Shown here: positions 6,322-7,253 of the stretch, one piece after another | Position numbering within the stretch: position 1 is the stretch's first letter | How the letters are laid out: the number at the start of each line of letters is the position of its first letter | Source: Hyphomicrobiales bacterium | Lineage (GTDB): Bacteria; Pseudomonadota; Alphaproteobacteria; Rhizobiales; HXMU1428-3 | Assembly: GCA_021775385.1 (NCBI GenBank) | Contig: JAJFHW010000070.1 | Span: 1 to 7,253 of the forward strand | Direction: 5' to 3' | DNA length: 7,253 nucleotides | Made by a program: the position numbers and the translations under genes | The notes under the pieces: generated by a model | Told to the model about the DNA's origin: nothing | Seen by the model: only the letters and a program-made list of their open reading frames with translations | Database searches by the model: none

Positions 6322-6336
6322 AGTTCTCTTGGTCAA
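6308..6336 (-). promoter_or_regulatory. Sigma-70-like promoter of the five-gene metal cluster
   Basis: On the minus strand, TTGACC (6336-6331) is followed after exactly 17 nt by TAATAA (6313-6308). Transcription would begin near 6300, leaving a leader of about 75 nt before the ATG at 6226. No other -35/-10 pair as good was seen upstream of the cluster. Confidence 0.6.
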
Positions 6337-6376
6337 TTCTCAAGGCATTACCAACTCTTATAGATGGGAACCAATG

Positions 6377-6398
6377 ATTAGATAAGATTTAATCTAAT
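6377..6398. promoter_or_regulatory. Inverted repeat ATTAGAT-N8-ATCTAAT
   Basis: Perfect 7-bp arms with an 8-nt spacer, about 40 nt upstream of the -35 of the metal operon promoter. It lacks a following T-run, so it is not a terminator. It could be an activator or repressor site for either divergent gene, or chance in AT-rich DNA. Confidence 0.25.
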
Positions 6399-6520
6399 GA
6401 GAGTGTCGCAAAATTGCGCGGTTAATTCTTAAGCTATTTTTTCCTTTCTAAATTAAGAATGGATGCCTAATTAATTTCCGTTATGGGTCAGAAAGCGACT
6501 ATTGAAATCAAGGTTTAAGA

Positions 6521-6549
6521 TAGTCACTTACGTGCCAGAAACGGACATT
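6521..6549 (+). repeat. Direct repeat, left copy, flanking the small exported-protein gene
   Basis: The first 17 bases (TAGTCACTTACGTGCCA) are identical to 7144-7160, and the next 12 match with a few changes (GAAACGGACATT versus TAAACGACCATT). The copies are 623 nt apart and enclose the gene at 6688-7014. A more degenerate copy of the right half occurs at about 6487-6503. Confidence 0.75.
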
Positions 6550-6676
6550 GGCGCAATGACCAGTATACTCCGTACACCTCTAGAAACTTCTTTTGTTATC
6601 AGGAAAATCCAATGCATTTATCTTAAAGAGAATGAACCAAGTATTGTATCCATGCGACTAATTCTTTAATAGCAAT

Positions 6677-6682
6677 AGGAGG
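6677..6682 (+). promoter_or_regulatory. Consensus Shine-Dalgarno AGGAGG deciding the start at 6688
   Basis: A full AGGAGG is followed by two consecutive ATG codons at 6685 and 6688. Spacing is 2 nt to the first and 5 nt to the second, which favours the second. Confidence 0.75.
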
Positions 6683-6687
6683 ATATG

Positions 6688-7014
6688 ATGAAAAATAAAA
6701 TTTCTATATTTACCGCAATGGCAGTAATGGGTCTTATGATTAGTTGGGGCTCAATGCCTGCCTCTGCCGGAGTTGTATGTAAGGGTATGGTATGGGGTGA
6801 AGCCTTTAGTCCATCAAAGCCCATTGCAAGAATTAAAGCCCGAATGGCCTGGAAAACAAATGCAGGACCTGGATGGAACAATACTGCCCTTGCAAAAAAG
6901 AAATCACGTATATGTCGCAAGGAATATCAAAATCATGGCCATCGTGCTGTAAAGCAAAAATGGCGCTGTGTATTTAAGGGCCACCCTTGTAAAAAGCTCG
7001 GTATTTCAGGTTGA
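6688..7014 (+). CDS. Small exported basic protein with four cysteines, unknown function
   Basis: The predicted product is 108 aa. The second of two tandem ATGs (6688) is preferred because AGGAGG lies 5 nt before it. Residues 1-27 are a signal peptide with a textbook ASA cut site. The mature chain of about 81 residues is strongly basic and has Cys31, Cys76, Cys94 and Cys101, suggesting two disulfides, plus tryptophans 36, 55, 63 and 92. The layout A..RA..AW....G..W.....AKKK...C........W.CVF.G.PC resembles small periplasmic proteins common in alphaproteobacteria, whose role I do not know. It is the only plus-strand gene, monocistronic, divergent from the metal operon and enclosed by direct repeats. 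Three histidines (83, 85, 99) could bind metal, but nothing shows this. The last codons lead into 239 nt with no further gene. Confidence 0.8.
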   Translation: MKNKISIFTAMAVMGLMISWGSMPASAGVVCKGMVWGEAFSPSKPIARIKARMAWKTNAGPGWNNTALAKKKSRICRKEYQNHGHRAVKQKWRCVFKGHPCKKLGISG

Positions 7015-7253
7015 TGTATTAGCAACTGGATTATTGGAAAATTCAATTGTCAATGTCACACTCATTATTACAGAACTTAAAGATAAGATCGCCGGAATGA
7101 CTGCTTAGGAACATTTAGCGACCAATCTGATCTTGTTATTTAATAGTCACTTACGTGCCATAAACGACCATTCTTTTTCTTTTACATCCGTTGCTTGAGT
7201 TGATTCGATTGCATGTGGACATCTCGTTTAACATAACTGCCATAGGAGTGGGG
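7015..7253. other. Right-end non-coding region
   Basis: No gene start, RNA gene or clear terminator was found. It contains the right copy of the direct repeat at 7144-7172. A short open frame runs on from about 7000 to 7108, but it has no start codon or ribosome site. Confidence 0.5.
7144..7172 (+). repeat. Direct repeat, right copy
   Basis: Shares TAGTCACTTACGTGCCA with 6521-6537 and a diverged 12-nt tail. It lies 129 nt past the stop of the small exported-protein gene. The ends could mark recombination or insertion of a cassette, or be members of a dispersed intergenic repeat family. Confidence 0.75.

Larger units (their letters stand above)
6337..6676. other. Divergent intergenic region
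   Basis: This gene-free stretch lies between the leftward metal operon and the rightward small exported protein. It holds a 7-bp inverted repeat at 6377-6398 (ATTAGAT / ATCTAAT, 8-nt loop), a short CGCAAAATTGCG palindrome near 6407-6418, and two degenerate copies of a (G/T)CAGAAA-CG-ACATT-like motif near 6487-6503 and 6535-6549. The second of these belongs to a direct repeat shared with 7144-7172. No promoter for the gene at 6688 could be picked with confidence. Confidence 0.5.

Noticed and set aside
6556..6669. 37-codon plus-strand frame just ahead of the gene at 6688
   Set aside because: No ribosome site, no recognisable product, and it crosses the region of degenerate repeats.
6666..6920. 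Minus-strand frame opposite the small exported gene
   Set aside because: Antisense of a gene with a signal peptide and AGGAGG site; no ribosome site of its own.
7000..7108. Open frame running through 7015-7108 after the small exported gene
   Set aside because: No start codon or ribosome site and no recognisable protein; probably chance.

Overview
The window looks like a chromosomal segment of a low-to-moderate GC proteobacterium, most likely an alphaproteobacterium. This is an inference. The small exported proteins with paired-cysteine and C-x-G-G motifs at both ends resemble families I associate with alphaproteobacteria. The central metal operon occurs in both alpha- and gammaproteobacteria, so the lineage is not settled. 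No rRNA, tRNA or CRISPR array was seen.

Layout. 1-332 is a dead mobile element: a perfect 24-bp terminal inverted repeat (1-24 and 295-318) enclosing a frameshifted, internally deleted relic of a REP-associated tyrosine transposase (35-276, minus). 381-410 is a rho-independent terminator serving the minus-strand gene 429-1901, which encodes a very basic exported protein with two copies of a 56-residue cysteine-repeat module. 1902-2367 is non-coding apart from a possible frameshifted relic.

The core is a five-gene minus-strand cluster, read from 6226 down to 2368: a small His/Cys-rich DUF2946-like membrane or exported protein, a ZrgA-family (DUF2796) periplasmic protein with a 16-histidine loop, an ABC ATPase, an FtsX/MacB-type permease and an exported DUF3299 protein. 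The last four are tightly packed (TAATG overlap, 1-nt gap, 22-nt gap). The set matches the zinc-responsive zrg-type clusters known from Vibrio. A good sigma-70-like promoter (TTGACC-17-TAATAA) precedes the first gene, and an imperfect palindrome over its -10 resembles a Zur box. A plausible reading is a zinc-starvation operon in which His-rich exported proteins bind the metal and a type VII (mechanotransmission) ABC complex does work in the periplasm. The transport direction is not evident from sequence.

The right end carries one plus-strand gene (6688-7014) for a small exported basic protein with four cysteines. It sits between two copies of a roughly 29-bp direct repeat (6521-6549 and 7144-7172), so it may be a small accessory cassette.
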